From contig NC_060235.2 of assembly GCF_021155775.2 (NCBI RefSeq), positions 2,159,501-2,223,500 of the forward strand: a DNA stretch of 64,000 bases. Direction: 5' to 3'. The notes under the pieces are model-generated. The model was not told the DNA's origin and searched no databases. It saw only the letters and a list, made by a program, of their open reading frames with translations. The stretch comes from Neodiprion pinetum (Eukaryota > Arthropoda > Insecta > Hymenoptera > Diprionidae). The translations under genes and the position numbers were made by a program. Position 1 is the stretch's first letter, and the number at the start of each line of letters is the position of its first letter. Positions 11,374 through 23,900 of this stretch are shown piece after piece.

Positions 11374-12555
11374 ATGAGCGAGCCACCACGAGTAAGTCCA
11401 TATGTTCGATTAATGTCTGTGTCATTTTTTCGAAAAATACTTGCCGACCAAACCCGTGCCTTCTTATAAATATCTGCTTCTCTAATAATTTTCTCTGTGA
11501 AAAATCTAAGGTCATCGTAAATTTTACTGAAAATACGAAAAAGGCTCGATTTATCAGTTATTTTTGAAGGGTGAAAACTCAGAAACGTGCATTCATTCCA
11601 TTGTTTTTAATCAGAGTTCTTTTGTTTCAAGGGAATACAGCCAGGGAACGGCGTAGACGAGTACCTGTTTGACCCACGTCTCCTGGAAAGGATCGTAGAC
11701 ATCAAAGATGGGATTTGGGTTAGACCTTTGTCGATTGAAGATTACGATAAAGGTATCTATTGAGTCTCTCAAATTGCATCAATTATTCAGGATTCTTTTA
11801 TGCTGAAAATTGATTGAAATAAAAGATGAATTATCCTGTTGATAAATTACAGGATTCATTCAAGTCTTGGGGCAACTCACAAAAGTGGGAGACATGAGTA
11901 AAGAGCAATTTTCTGGTACGGTTTACATTCTTATCTTTTCAATACTAGTATAGTAAATATCGAATCGTTAGTGTAATTCATGAAAACTTTATTCTAATCA
12001 ACGTAAACTGATACGTTTCTGCAGTTTTTTACGCAATTGCAAAGCTTCACGATTATAATATTTTATCAACAGAAAGATTCAGGAAGATGAAAGCATCTGG
12101 CGATTACTACGTCATTGTGGCAGAGGATAAAAATGTTGGGGAGGTCATAGCTTCTGCGACACTTCTAACGGAGCAAAAGTTCATCCACAACTGTGCACTG
12201 GTAGGTGTATGATTTACATATCCCTAACATTTTGCTTCGTGAAATTTTTCAAACGCTTGTGTAATATTTTTTCGTAATTCATATTTGATGAAGTAACTAG
12301 AAATTTCAAATGTTTTAGAGGGGGCGACTGGAAGATGTGGTTGTGAATGATAAATACAGAGGTAAATCCTTGGGCCAGTTGATGGTGAAGACGGTTAGCC
12401 TGCTTGCCCAACGACTGCGGTGTTACAAGCTATCCTTGGACTGTAAGGATACCATTGTGAAATTCTATGAAAGATTGGGTTTCATCAAAGAACCAGCTAA
12501 TGGAAACCATCTCAACGCCCGATTCGACTATGAGAGCCCAACTAGCAACTTATGA
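11374..12555 (+). CDS. Gnpnat: Glucosamine 6-phosphate N-acetyltransferase (GNA1/GNPNAT1 family)
   Basis: Transfers acetyl from acetyl-CoA to glucosamine-6-phosphate, a step towards UDP-GlcNAc used for chitin, glycoproteins and GPI anchors; in insects this matters for cuticle. Five exons (11374-11391, 11632-11752, 11853-11915, 12073-12200, 12319-12555), all with matching phase, give 188 residues, close to the 184 of human GNPNAT1. The N-terminal part has the family motif VRPLSIEDYDKGFIQVLGQL. The GNAT core in the last exon reads RGRLEDVVVNDKYRGKSLG. RGKSLG at about residues 124-129 is the acetyl-CoA pyrophosphate-binding loop, and the C-terminus has FYERLGF. The first exon has only six codons (MSEPPR), chosen because its GTAAGT donor and phase 0 fit exon 2. 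The gene appears complete. Confidence 0.95.
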
Positions 12556-12890
12556 GATTAGCTATACTTATAAACTATAATGTATATTTCCCTGCCTAGT
12601 TATGATAGATAGAGTTCGTGCGAATATATTCTAAATTACCGAAGGTCAATATGTCCATTAATTGGGCAGAAACGAAGAAAGTTAATTGTATATATGTATA
12701 TAATGCATTTAACGATTCCAAATAATTTTTCATCAATATTTCAACTTTACAGTTTGCCATTATTATTAAATCAATTTTTAACTGTATTTATCGACACTCT
12801 ACTAAATGCCCTATCGTTAATTCCAGACTTGATCCGGCTGGTTGAATGATGTAATGCATGTGGCCAGCTGCTGCGTACCTAGCCTGATCC

Positions 12891-12914
12891 TAACATAACC
12901 TAACCTAACCTAAT
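12891..12914 (+). repeat. Short interstitial CCTAA (TTAGG) run
   Basis: About four copies of AACCT/CCTAA, the complement of the ancestral insect telomere repeat TTAGG. Two copies (TTAGGTTAGG) also occur near 45165. It is too short to show a telomere fusion. Confidence 0.6.
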
Positions 12915-12970
12915 CTGACTCGAAGCTGGCTGTCATTCGGCGAGTGTCCATCCTTCCCAATTTTACTTCC

Positions 12971-12976
12971 AATAAA
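12971..12976 (+). terminator. Candidate polyadenylation signal of Gnpnat
   Basis: AATAAA about 415 nt after the stop, followed by T-rich sequence (GGTTTTATTT), a typical poly-A signal context. Confidence 0.5.
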
Positions 12977-13232
12977 GGTTTTATTTCCAACTAGATATTA
13001 TTATTCGCTATTTTGCGCAATGGATGTTGATAGCTCAATTTCTTAGCGTTGTGTCAAGTGCATATATCACTTGTACATAAATTTTTTAATTTACCATTCA
13101 TCGTTTGTAAAGTCATTGCAAAGTAATTAGCATTGAAGGATGAAATCGTCTTATTACAGATTGCGATTCAAAATTAATGAGTTGTACATAAAAGAGGACG
13201 TGTCGTCAAAAAGAAAATTATGAAGTGTTGAA

Positions 13233-15600
13233 ATGGCCACTGCATGCAGGAATATACTAAGGGGACATTCAATCAAGAACTTGAATCGTTACAGCCAAGT
13301 TTTAGTCGCTAAATATGGTCATCTGAGCGAGAACCCAACGGCTGGAATTATCAGTAATGAGAATATTTTGTAAACTTGTTACATATTGGCTGCGATAGTT
13401 TCTTGCCATGGAATTTTAAACTGAACTTGGTGTCTTTACAGTTATCGGAGATGAGATATTGAAAGCCCAAGTCAAAGACACCAACTCCAATTACATATGT
13501 AGGCTATTGTATAACTGTGGAGTTAAAGTGAAAAAAGTTAGTAGCAAAGGACAGTTTTATTCAATACTTATTTAAAGATTCGTTTAGTCAAGGACAGTGT
13601 TCTTCGTTCAGATTTCAGTAGTTAGTGACGAGGTTGACCGCATTGCAGAGGAGATGGTTAATTTTTCCGAGAAATACACGTATGTTATAACGTCTGGCGG
13701 AATTGGGCCGACACACGACGATGTTACCTTTGAAGGTAATAACAGTAAACCATAATGGTACAGCTATGCAATTGAATCTTCACAGGGATTACATTTCATC
13801 CCATTTTTGCAGCACTTGCAAAGGCATTCAACGACTCGCTGCACCATCATCCGAAACTTGTCGAAGTTGTGAAAACGTTTTCTTCCTCCCAAGACATCTC
13901 TTCTCCTGGGTATAAACTGGCTTATGTAAGTCCCTACAATTCACTTGTTTATTCAGTTCCTAACGTCTGCAAAATAAATAAGCAATGCAAAATAAATAAG
14001 CAATTTGATCTTCTCCAATAGATACCTATGTCCGCCTCACTGACGTTTGGTAAAAGTCAAGAAACTGGTGAAAAATTGTTTTACCCGTGTGTCAGCGTAA
14101 AAAATGTACATGTTTTTCCTGGCTCCCCAATTTTCTTGCATAAATCGTTTGGGAACGTGTACAAGGTAATTTTCTGAAGCACAAAATCAATCGGCGTGTT
14201 CTCCAAACTGAAGATATGATTTTAATTTCACAGGAATTATTCGCGGCTGGTAGAAATTTCGTTACCAAGGAAATATACCTTGGAGTTAGGGAAGAGCTGT
14301 TTGCCGATGCCTTGTCTGCCGTCTCCAAAGAATTTTCCAATGTCACATTTGGCTCTTACCCAACCTCAAATCACAGGTACATTTAATATGTGTTGTTATT
14401 GATTTACTTATGAAATGGCTTGATCTCAGTTATCCTAATTTCCAACTACAATTGCGTCACAATTTGTGTTTAAGTATGTAAAACTAATGGGGTGAAAAAC
14501 GTATTCAGCTACTATCATGCACGGGTTACTGTGGAGAGCAGCAGCGAAGATGATACCAATAAAGCAGTGGCAAGGTTCAGAGATTTGGCCCCTGAGAATG
14601 CAATCGTGAATTATGACAATGATCCGTTGACAGATGCTCTAAGAAAATTCAAGGCATTCGTCGCTGTTGACAAGCAAGGTTCAATCTACGAAGCGACCTT
14701 AACAACTCTCAAGTAACATCTTTTACATTTGCATCTTGATAAAATGTTGGGTATACATGTTGATGTTATTTTTTCAGGGAAATATACAGCAATCCCTCAA
14801 ATGTAGCTGTCTGCTTTGATGGTAGCATAGAAAGCACGGTGTTGCTCCATCTCGTACACGTCAATAATCTACTCGGAGCAAAGGCCAAGCTTCAGGCTGT
14901 TCATTTGAAACTCGAAAATCCCGTCGCGGATGTTGACGAATTCATTAAAGAGACCGTAGTCAGGTATGTGATGAGCAAACAAGAAAAGTATTTTATACTT
15001 TCCCAGTAAATTCTTTTGAGAAAAGTCAGTCCAATAATACCCTGAACAACGTCTGTTAAAGGTATGATGTTAATTTACATCATTTGGATGGCTCTGCAAA
15101 GGCAGCTATTGAAAACCTTGCTGTACTAAGGCCAGAAATCGAAACTCTGTTGCTCGGCCTGAAAGGAGACAAGCTCGAAGGAGGGCTGTGGCACGAATTT
15201 GCTAAAAGTGGAAGTATCGGTCAGATTCGCTTAATCTCCCCACTGACAAAGTGGAGCTATAAAGACGTGTGGAATTTCGCTCGATCTCTGAGTTTGCCTT
15301 ACTGCAAACTTTATGACAGAGGGTAATCCAGCCTTGCAATTTACGTATAGTTTCGTTGTCACGAGTTACAAGCACGCAAGAGTAGCACGACTATAATCAG
15401 CGTGAATTATTATAATCTGATAAGATCTGGCTCCTGATCATAGATACACATCGCTGGGTAGTCAGACGGACACAGAACCAAACCCGAATTTGTTGAAAGG
15501 GAAGATTGGGAAACAGATGGTGTATCATCCCGCTCACATGCTGGCAGACGTGAAGTTGGAAAGAGCCGGTAGGATCCCGCAAGATCACCCCGAATTGTAA
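13233..15600 (+). CDS. FAD synthase-like protein (MoCF-like domain + degenerate PAPS-reductase-like domain)
   Basis: FLAD1-type protein; the family adenylates FMN to FAD. Ten exons (13233-13353, 13442-13536, 13612-13735, 13813-13925, 14022-14165, 14234-14376, 14509-14712, 14778-14963, 15062-15322, 15444-15600), all phase-compatible, give 515 residues. The first ~35 residues have several Arg and Lys (MATACRNILRGHSIKNLNR), a possible mitochondrial presequence. The MoCF/MoaB-like domain follows: GIIIIGDEILKAQVKDTN (~37-55) and TSGGIGPTHDDVTFE (99-113). The synthetase half starts near 315. Its pyrophosphate loop reads VCFDGSIESTVLLHL where the family has SFNGGKDCT, and the usual GTRRTDPY segment is LGLKGDKLE. 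The distal motif SPLTKWSYKDVW...PYCKLYDRGYTSLG is kept. The fold looks conserved but the ATP/FMN site is altered, so activity is doubtful. Confidence 0.9.
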
Positions 15601-15768
15601 AGGATCTGATGTTTCCGGACATTTTTTGTTTAAAGTCAGTGTTTCATTTTTTAGTCCGATATATTTATTATTATAACGTCTGGTATTTATTCCAAGACGC
15701 CTGCCGCGTTGTGTACTTGCAAGTGGAAAACCTACATGTACGCGTCTTTAAATTTGAGTAATAATGAA

Positions 15769-15774
15769 AATAAA
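15769..15774 (+). terminator. Candidate polyadenylation signal of the FAD synthase-like gene
   Basis: AATAAA about 170 nt beyond the main stop codon. It lies just upstream of the candidate alternative last exon, so poly-A site choice and alternative splicing could compete here. Confidence 0.4.
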
Positions 15775-15801
15775 AAACAAACACTTTTTTAATGTTTCCA
15801 G

Positions 15802-15866
15802 CTTTGGATTCCGAGTTTCATGAGATCCCCAGTCATGTGTACGATGCTTGGCAGTGGTTAAAATAA
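15802..15866 (+). CDS. Candidate alternative last exon of the FAD synthase-like gene
   Basis: After TGTTTCCAG a 65-nt open stretch ends in TAA (peptide ALDSEFHEIPSHVYDAWQWLK with the split codon). An internal donor in the preceding exon (GCCG|GTAGGA, exon ending at 15568) ends in phase 1, exactly what this exon needs. Joining them would replace the C-terminus GRIPQDHPEL with LDSEFHEIPSHVYDAWQWLK. The peptide matches no family I recognise. It could also be chance open sequence. Confidence 0.4.
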
Positions 15867-18155
15867 GAATGACATCACGGAAAAGTAAGTTCCGTTTCGT
15901 TCGTTCTTTGCCCGCGAATCATACAGAGTGCACTTTTGTCTCAAAGAGTTTACTTTAGTGGGATGGGCGCTACCATGGTAACAGTCTAAATGACGTATCG
16001 ATTCCTCAACTTCAAATTCCGTTTCTCTCTACGACCTTCTTCCTCTCCAAGTACCTTTTTCATCCTACACCGCTTCTCATCACATATTCATAACGCTAAC
16101 TTTTCAAGCACTGATTCTTTTACCGTTCACGTAAGCTAAATACTGAAGAACAGTGTATTTCCTCATACGTTACGTCTTGTTTGAAATGAAAATTAGATTA
16201 TGAAATTGCATCAAACAATGCCACGATCCGCGGAGACGCGCGTATGTGTTAATAAACGAAATTTGCTCAACGTTTTTTACACATTGTACCAAAATGGAAT
16301 TGCCATGTCGTATAAGCGAAACGGTATCATGAATACGTGATTTGAACGGATAAAGGTCGTGGAGAAGGGTAGTTTCGCAATTATATGTATATCTGAGCCG
16401 AGTGCTTTCGAGTAAGAATTGCAAACGTGAATCGTATCAAAGTTTTTATCAGGAAAAGTTTTTTTCTTCAAAATTTCATTTCGTTGAAGTATTTTCACTT
16501 CCCCTCTTTCCACTGTTCCTACTCTTTAAAACTTTGAATGAGACTGCGGGTGGCGTTGGGTTGGGGAAAGCAACCTTCTACCGCCCTATACTGCCATCCG
16601 ACCGGGAATTTCGCGAGAGACTATTTTTCATGTTTTCTTTACCCATCTCTCTTCGTGTGACAGGCCATTTCTTGAGAAATATACGTAACAATAATGCTTA
16701 GAAATGGATTTTTTTTTAATACGAATACTACATCAGGTGGAAAGTGTTCCTGACAACTGCGACAGATTGTTTTCGCAGTAGATAATTCCTCCAAAGCGCG
16801 ATTATGATATACGTTGGTGGATTCGCGATGTTGAATTTATTCATTGCGATTATGTAGTTTTTTAGCTTTGCAGTCATTTCAAAATCATAAACGAAGAATG
16901 TAAGTCCGAAGAAGTTGGGGAATGAAAATATGTAATTATTTCGATAACTCATATTTTTCGGCTGCACATTACGATATTCTTTAAGTTTTCATCAATTACG
17001 TAATTAAATGTAGCTCAAAATATACTATGAAAAATGCGTTAAATCCCTGGACGATTAAAAGAAAAACTTATGGTTCGAAACTTGCGGGCAAACAAAAGGC
17101 GATCAACCGCATATTCGACCAGCGGTCTGAACATATATTTAGTTCCGGTTTCAACTGTCGGCTTTCTCGCGTTCTTGCAAATGCGGCTCTCGACGAAATT
17201 GTAAGAAAATTGTGCAACAATGCTGTTTTCGTCTTAAGAAATTGTCTCGAAGTTAGTCTAATTAACTCTGGTGTCAATTACCACCGCTAGTGAGTTAATA
17301 CTGAGTAAAAGCATTCATCAAATCGATTTAGAAGTCAGGTAAGCCAAAACCGGTTACAAATCCGGTCTCGATTTCAAAATAGTAAAAGAATAATCACTTC
17401 CCACGGTATTCGGATTTATATTACCGTAAAAGTAATTTAAATATCCGTAAATTTGTGGGTCAATTCGACGGTGTGAAGTTAGTCGAAATGTTCAACGGAT
17501 TTTTGGCGGTATCACGTGACGCCATAAACATCACGTGACAAACAATCGAACCGTTATTTTACAATTGAGTTTCAGTGTACGGGGTGGAATGTTCTCGAAT
17601 TTTTCTCGCGTGTGAATCGTCTATCTGACGGTGTTTAGGTGATTTTTACATAGAGTGAAATGTGATAAGTCCGCCTGACAATATACGCAGGTTCTAAATC
17701 CGTGACGCGTAAATTCGACACAGTAACGGCGGTTCGAGCTTTGCTTGTGAGTGAATTCGAGTAAAATTCAATGCTGCGACGTTCAGACGCGATTCGTTTG
17801 TTCGATCCCCGGTCTACTCGCTCGAAATACAAGTCTAGTTTTCCGATCGGAAAAATAATTTGAATAGAATGTATGCTTGTCGAACAAGTTTCATTCAATT
17901 CCCGTGACGACAGTTCGTCGCGTATCTTCGAGGTGATCGCGTGCGATGGTTATAATTTATACACCAAGCGGAGGTTTCTATTCATAAGGAACAAGCTAGG
18001 ACGTTTGCCCAATTCTCGTAAGCGATAAGTTATCGTATCGCGTCACCGACAAAATTGTACGCCGGTCCTTCATCGCGTCAACAACAAGCTGCAGTCTCAC
18101 GGTTATTTCAGCGGATATCATTGGAACTCATAATCGTCGGTTATCATTCGTCATA
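15867..18155 (+). other. Intergenic region and probable promoter/5' UTR of the next + strand gene
   Basis: No coding segment recognised; open frames at 16402-16701, 17027-17290 and on the minus strand look random. CG dinucleotides become frequent from about 17.1 kb, an AACCGGTT (Grainyhead-type) site occurs at about 17346, and paired E-boxes at 17.5 kb. This fits a promoter and 5' UTR leading to the start codon at 18156. Confidence 0.45.
17512..17538. promoter_or_regulatory. Pair of TCACGTGA E-boxes
   Basis: Two perfect palindromic TCACGTGA sites with starts 19 bp apart, about 620 bp upstream of the candidate first exon. CACGTG is the core site of bHLH factors such as Clock/Cycle, USF, MITF and Myc/Max types. 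Function is inferred from the motif only. Confidence 0.4.
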
Positions 18156-18167
18156 ATGTACAAGCAG
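18156..18167 (+). CDS. Candidate first coding exon (MYKQ) of an unidentified gene extending rightwards
   Basis: ATG TAC AAG CAG directly followed by GTGAGG, a good 5' splice site, at the end of a CG-rich leader-like sequence. It ends in phase 0. No acceptor exon could be found within the next 46 kb on this strand, so the rest of the gene would lie outside the window, with the exon at 52503 as an alternative start. The four codons give no clue to the product. The call rests only on start/donor context. Confidence 0.3.
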
Positions 18168-18265
18168 GTGAGGAATTCTTGACCAAATATGCGCTGCGTA
18201 AAACTGAATGTTCGAAAAATTAGTTAAGAAATTTTTCCGTTCGGAAAGATCAATTGTAAGGTTTC

Positions 18266-18907
18266 AATCCTTCGAGTCACACATTATTGTGCTTCTAGTA
18301 AACTTTTATAACAAGATAGTATTGTATGATTTTTGGGTTTGCTGATTACGAATCCGAGATCAGATTTCTGATTTCAAGATGGCGATTCCAATATGGCGGA
18401 CAAAAATTTCAAATTTGATCGAAACGGGTCAAAAAATTGTATGCAGGGGTTTTAGGCGTCGCTGAATGGATTCGCCATATTGAATTTTCAAAATCTGATT
18501 TCAGATTCGTAATCATTGACCGTAAAAACCTCTGGGCAGAGTTTTTTCTCCGGATTCGATCGAATTTGAAATTTTTGTCTGGCATATTGGATCCGCCATT
18601 TCGAATTTTTTAAATCCGATTTCAGATTTGTAATCAACGACTCCGAAAACTTGTAATTTATGTAAAACATGTACACGTGTAGAGGGGTAACTTTCTCGGA
18701 ATTGAAATATTTCTTCAATTTTCACGATTTTTTGCAATCACATTATTTCTAACAGTAATAATTCACATCATATCGTAATAATTACTCTCGAGTATTGAAA
18801 ACTTATCAGTATACTATCGGAAATGGCAAAAATGTTCTCTAAATATACAAAAAATTCATACAAGCTAGTGGTAAGAACTATGACTACCACTATGACTTAA
18901 AGGGTTG
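18266..18907. mobile_element. piggyBac-like MITE, copy 1 (diverged)
   Basis: About 640 bp sharing extended similarity with 27272-27897, including the ends (ATCCTTCGAGTCACAC ... TATGACTTAAAGGGTTGA). It is non-coding. Internally it holds direct and inverted repeats of a module containing GATTTCAGATTCGTAATC. The terminal TTAA target sites are decayed here (TCAA and TTGA), so this is the older-looking copy. Confidence 0.7.
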
Positions 18908-20279
18908 AGTGCACGTTAGTGGAACTCGACTGTAGATAGGCAACTTTTGCACAGGTAAAACTGCCACAGTTGCCTACGTACAGGGGGATCGACGTCCTTT
19001 TTATAATAACATCTGATATCCAATTGTGTAGCTAAAATTTTCTCTTCTCGCCATTAAAGCGGATCGAAGCTTATTCCGAACAACTTTGACGAGTATTTCG
19101 CGACTGGCTGATTCATCCAAGGAGGAATACGACCATATTCCGCAGGATAAATCTTGTGCAGAGACCGCAGTGAGCCAGCAAAGGTGAGTCACATATATTG
19201 ACTTTAATAAAATTGCTGTCCATATCTTCCGTTCGGTTCTTGCCAGGATTGTATGAATCTATGTGTATACGACGTTATCTATGCTCCGTTATATTTTCAC
19301 GAGAATCTTCAAACCGTACTGCGTTTTTGCCTGCGTTTCGTAGAGTTCGTTGAACCGGCGTGAAAAGCTTATACATATACAATGATATTATACCGTATCA
19401 CATTTTCCAAGCGCACATATATTGTACATTGTTATACATGTATATTCGACGCGCCTTGCTAAGTATGCACACAGTTTCACGACGTACAGTTTTTCCTTGA
19501 ACTTTCAAACCTCCAACTATTGATTTCCCCCTCACCAACACAGTTCTTCTTGCTGTTTGCTTCGCACGTATAATAATGGAGCAGCTCTCAATTCCGCTAC
19601 GTAATTGATCGCTGTTACATGTTTCTACGATCTGTATTGAGTTGAGATCGTGTAATATTTTTCTCAAGCCAAGTGCCGCAAGGTTCATCGTTTCAGTGTT
19701 AGTTTATTCGGGATCCCGGCACGACTTAGTCGACAAGTTTCTCATTGGACATCGGAGGCGCGTTTCAATTATTAAATGACTCCAAGGAGTTAAGCAACAA
19801 GAATTCCTTTTACCGGATGGCGTTGAATATATGCGATGCAGATCGACGTGCGGATCTATAATATATATTCCGAGCACGAAGAACATCTTGCGAAATGGTA
19901 GACAAGCAATCTCATATTTCAATCCAGTATTTCATTTGAGTTTGAAATTGATTGCCGTCGGGGTGAGGAGAGAGATGGAACGGGGCGAACGAGAGGGGGA
20001 AATAAGGAGGGAGAGCGAGAGAGAGAGGGGGGAGGGGGACGGCCGAAGGGGGAGTGAAAAGAAGAGGGCGTGCAAGGTAATACATCGAACGAAACGAACG
20101 TATATTTCCAGAACAAATATTTGCATAAAAGAGGAATAAAAAGAGTGAAAATGTGTTTTCTGTTTGATTTGCGACTATATTTTTATTTCCAGTCCGTCAA
20201 GCTTTTATACTCCCGCCCTGCCGGTGAGAAAGAGAGGAGAGGATTGTTTCAATTCTCTAGTAGAAAAGCTCTTAGAATA

Positions 20280-20318
<39 letters not shown>

Positions 20319-20941
20319 AGGTTTTTTTTTTTTTTTCAATCACACTGGTCATATTTCAGGCTCTAATACATTTCATTGGAAAAATCATTCTCGTCAGAGT
20401 CCATTTTTCGGCTTGAACATGAATTTTTTCCAGTATTTGTTTGTTCTTCATATTTTTTTTTTTCTTCTTACTTCTAGTTGAATATATCGTATTCATCAAA
20501 AATCAAATCTGGTAGGTACCGGTATAACATTAGCGAATAATCACTCGAAATAATAATCCGCAACTGATGTGGAAGTTTGAAATATAATAGAGGTATATAA
20601 TAAAAGAAGTATTTGCGCCGAGGTCTGTTGCATATAATTACACGTGCTGAATTTTTATTGTTATTTCTTGTTTCTTCTCTTTCACGCCCGGTGAAAAGTC
20701 GTTAGGCGGAACCTTGGCAAGTTTCGGCAACATAATCAAAGTAAAATTGGCGCAGTGAGAAAATTGCGCGGACGAAGGGACGTAGGGTGAATGGAAGGAA
20801 GGGTGGGAGGGAGGGCGCGGCTGGTTGGGCGAGACGTGGGGGTGGTGGTGGGGGGAGGTAGAGGCTTTTTGCTTATTCATGAGTAAATTTCCCTCTAAAA
20901 CGAAAATACACCAAGAGGAAGAGCAAAAAAAAAAGTAATAA

Positions 20942-20977
<36 letters not shown>

Positions 20978-23900
20978 CTTTAATCGCGACGGTTTTTGTC
21001 TACTCCGGTTTCATTTCATACTTATATTATGTACGGCATGCCCACGTCTATCATAATCAACTTTGTCTACGCATCGGATTGGTGCTTTTTAGAATTTATC
21101 CTCTGTATTTGTCTGCCTACCACGGTGAAAATTTCTGCTACTACGAATTTCTACAGAAATTGAAACGTATCGTATTATTTCTTGAAATATTGTAAATATG
21201 CATAGTTTTTTTTCTTTTTTTTGGAAAGAATTGTTGACCTTTGTTAAAAATCGTAATAGCTTGTAGATTGTTTATTGATAAAAATACAAATTTTTACGAG
21301 ACAATATGCATATTGACAATTTTGTACGAAAATAACTTTTATTCACGAAGTTGTGCGAAATTTTTCATTTCTCATATTTCCCTAAAAATATTGGTCGATT
21401 GAAAAAAAGTTGGTATCGTCTCCCTTGTCTTATACCTTGTATAGAATAAACGCTGTTACACTCATTCCGAAGGTCAAATCTCTTGACGCGATACGCAAGC
21501 ACTAATTACAAACGTTACATACGTTACATAGGTGTACAGGTATATAAACGTTCGTGAGGCTTTGATACCGCGTAACAAACAATCTCTTTGTGCATGTATA
21601 CCTGAGTGCGTATGCACGAGTAACAACGTTATATTAATCCGATTAACAAAAACGGAGGGGGAATCGATTTTGGTTGCGTGGAACAATTCGACAAGTCAAA
21701 AATTTATACCCATACATGCAGGTATACGTATAGTACCGTTGTTGTCAAGAATATTGATATAGCCGTAACGATTCGAATCTCGTGGCGATGTAACGAAACT
21801 GTTGTGAGTCCGATAGGTACGTAAGTAGGTACATACCTGAAACTTGTTATTGCCGGCAATGTCGCGTTGTTTGTTACTTTATCCAATGAAGTATACGATC
21901 CGTACGATATCGACTATCCGGATGTTTAATTGCCGATCATCCGTGTTACGGTTAAGTTACAGTACTTCTTTCCCGAAGGGAAAGACAGAGAGGCAGGCAG
22001 GCCGTATATAGGGTATTATACGTATTTTATACGCTGATAATGGGCTTAATCGTGTAGCCACGACGGTTATAGAACGGCATGGAGGTATAAGATAGGTGCA
22101 TGGTATACGGGTAATACACATTGTCGACGTAAATCATCCGCAGGCAGTAAATCCGTCCCTCCTCGCGGACCCCTCCGAGGAATATGACGCACGTCGAGCG
22201 GGGATAATAGATATATACATTATAGATCCGCGGTGTGCCAATTGGTCCGAACGTTATCAAATCCGAAATGGTCGTCCGTGAATGACAGGCGTGTGGTATA
22301 TATGCCGGGATAAATATGGAGGGCAATTATACGAATCGTGATAAACAATGATTATACACACGTGTGTCAGGGTCTCCCTTGATTTCATCATTTTTCGAAT
22401 TTGATCCGATGTAATTTGTATTCAAATTTTCAATCGCTCGGTGGCGCGTGTTCAACGTTATCAAAAAGTACTCAGACTCGGTGGGATATTTTTTTTTTTT
22501 TTCCACAATACGAACACATTTTTCGGCCGAGGTGGAACGATTTCGAAAACGAACAAATTATGGGACACCTTAATAGCCCTTAGACTGTGAAAAACTTGGT
22601 GTAAAAGTTGTCGGTTCGGAATTTCAACGTCACCTTGTGTCCGATTGACGGGAAATTATATTCCGTTGGAGTAGAAATTTCGGGTTCACTGCATCTTGAA
22701 TTCGTTAGCGATTATTTGCGCTGTAACGTTTTGCCTGGAAGGAATGAATTGAGAATAAAAAAGATCTAGAGAGCGTCGCGCGACGTCGGCTTGTCCCGCC
22801 GTCGTCGTCGGGATTCTCGTCTTCTTCAGGCGGCGTCACGACGTCGCGGCGCTACGGCGTCGATCGAGGTCCGTTGCTGGCACGTGACCAGGAGATAAAA
22901 GACATGACATTCAAGAAAATTTCACCAATCGGAATATCGGTGATGTTCATTTGATTAAACGACCTTTCTTCACTCGATCATTGTTGCGTATAATTCGATC
23001 TCTTCTCTCTCAAAATCAGAAACTGTGCAAAGCTTCTTGTATTATTAATTCAAAGATTGTTAGGACGGTATATGTATATGGGGGGGGGGGGGGTATTACG
23101 AACGAGCTTTTCAGCTTTTTCGACAGTCCGAAATTAGCAGAATGCGAGAAAGCTGCGTCGAAATTGCAAAGAGTGTTGATGTGTGCACGATGAGCATTGG
23201 TATCATGTTACGCCGTTGGAGAAGATGGGATTAATAATCGTAAAAGTATCTCAATATCCTTGAAACAGCTGTCGTAAAGCTGTTTGTGATATTCCCCGTA
23301 CGTCAAGACGAACTTTTCCCTTATGCGTAAATTCACCCCTTTAGCTTAAGGCTTATAGATTCCTCTCGCACGACCACCGCCTTTGTATCCGATCCACCCT
23401 CCGAAAGTGTACGTAAACATGAATGGGTTTAATCAATCGAAGAATCGATCAATCTGTGTTTTGTTAACACAGTCGTTAAATTTGCACTGTACATATATGT
23501 TTGTTATTTTTCAATCGACAATTTAATAATTCGTTGATGAATTTTTCACCTCAACGCGGCGTATAAAAGTTCACAAACGACCACCGCCCCGCCTAATCGT
23601 GGTAAGTTTAGTTTGTTTCAACAAATCGTTTGTCGTGCAGGGAGATTTTTTTATCATTCAAGATTCTCAATTTCTTTGATGCGAGTCGAACTCCTGTAAT
23701 AATACATTATTCACGCGTCTGAACCCGAATCGAAATTTAGCGTTTATATTTGAATCTACCGGGGTTCGTATAAACCTACTTCGAAGGAAACTGAACCTAG
23801 AAAGCCTGCATTGAGCCTCTAATTCCTAAAAATTTAAGAACAACGTTCACATCGAACCTCAAACTCGAAAAATTAAAGTACCAAGCCCTACTTTGACGAT

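Larger units (their letters stand above)
12556..13232 (+). other. 3' UTR of Gnpnat and short intergenic gap
   Basis: AT-rich spacer containing an AATAAA near 12971 (candidate poly-A signal) and a short CCTAA run. Less than 0.7 kb separates the Gnpnat stop from the FAD synthase-like start, so the promoter of the latter must lie in this interval. Confidence 0.55.

Noticed and set aside
17801..17820. tRNA-like B box (GTTCGATCCCCGG)
   Set aside because: No matching A box or cloverleaf could be found upstream at the right distance.
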